Assembly (NCBI GenBank): GCA_021816165.1 | Contig: JAKAYZ010000158.1 | Location: 1-6,297 of the forward strand | DNA from: Planctomycetota bacterium | Lineage (GTDB): Bacteria; Planctomycetota; Phycisphaerae; WQYP01 | Reading direction: 5' to 3' | Length of the DNA stretch: 6,297 nt | Part shown: piece after piece, positions 6,158 to 6,297 of the stretch | Position numbering within the stretch: position 1 is the stretch's first letter | Layout of the letters: each line of letters begins with the position of its first letter | The notes under the pieces: model-generated | Told to the model about the DNA's origin: nothing | Databases searched by the model: none | Seen by the model: the letters and a program-made list of their open reading frames with translations, nothing else | Made by a program: the position numbers and the translations under genes

Positions 6158-6297
6158 TTACTCGTCCGCCTCAATTGGCAGGCCATGACCTGGCTTGTGG
6201 GCGAAGATAATCCAATATGTCACAGGGATTACGAAAAGTGTAAATGCGGTAGAAGCCAGCAACCCAAAAATCAGCGACCACGCCAAACCGGAAAAAA
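6158..6297 (-). CDS. C-terminal end of an RND-family efflux transporter (partial, 45 residues)
   Basis: Reading the minus strand from the right edge gives an open frame of 45 residues ending at a TAA at 6158-6160. The first 31 or so residues are a strongly hydrophobic segment containing GLAWSLIFGLLASTAFTLF, followed by VIPVTYWIIF and a short polar tail ending EADE. The order Gly-rich helix, small residues, TLFVIPV.Y, then a short cytoplasmic tail is the classic last transmembrane helix of AcrB/CusA/MdtB-type inner-membrane transporters, which end with patterns like TLFVVPVLY. The 5' part of about 1000 codons is beyond the window, so drug or metal specificity cannot be judged. It converges on the phosphatase-like gene, with 40 bp between the stop codons. 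Confidence 0.75.
   Translation of the reverse strand, partial: FSGLAWSLIFGLLASTAFTLFVIPVTYWIIFAHKPGHGLPIEADE

Noticed and set aside
6129..6158. Possible bidirectional terminator between the convergent phosphatase and RND genes (ATCAG pairing with CTGAT, plus a weak inner CGG/CCG stem)
   Set aside because: The stem is short and bulged, the loop is long and there is no T-tract. It is not convincing as an intrinsic terminator.

Overview
The window is a dense chromosomal segment that looks like Planctomycetota, possibly Phycisphaerae. This is an inference from the moderately high GC, the gene mix and the style of the secreted protein; no rRNA or other taxonomic marker is present. It holds seven genes, two of them cut by the window ends. 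I see no mobile element, CRISPR array, tRNA or rRNA.

Left half, minus strand, in transcription order: apt (adenine phosphoribosyltransferase, purine salvage), a pterin-4a-carbinolamine dehydratase (phhB-like), a UgtP/MGDG-synthase-type GT28 glycosyltransferase (membrane glycolipid synthesis), and queA (queuosine tRNA modification), whose 3' part lies beyond base 1. Gaps are 64, 67 and 22 bp. The order suggests a housekeeping gene string that is at least partly co-transcribed, with a possible internal promoter before the dehydratase gene. The four products belong to unrelated pathways, so co-location does not imply a shared function.

Centre: a divergent intergenic region of about 245 bp (2923-3166) separates apt from a plus-strand gene for a 607-residue exported protein. 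It contains a plausible plus-strand promoter set among short GC-rich palindromes.

Right half, plus strand: the exported protein of unknown function, with a signal peptide, Ala/Met-rich composition and a Met-cluster plus poly-Pro C-terminus. After 50 bp comes an enlarged inositol-monophosphatase-family protein that keeps the metal-binding residues. Converging on it from the right edge is the C-terminal end of a minus-strand RND-type efflux transporter.

I found no convincing new multi-gene system. The items most worth a second look are the uncharacterised exported protein, the atypical IMPase-like enzyme and the bacterial MGDG-synthase-like glycosyltransferase.
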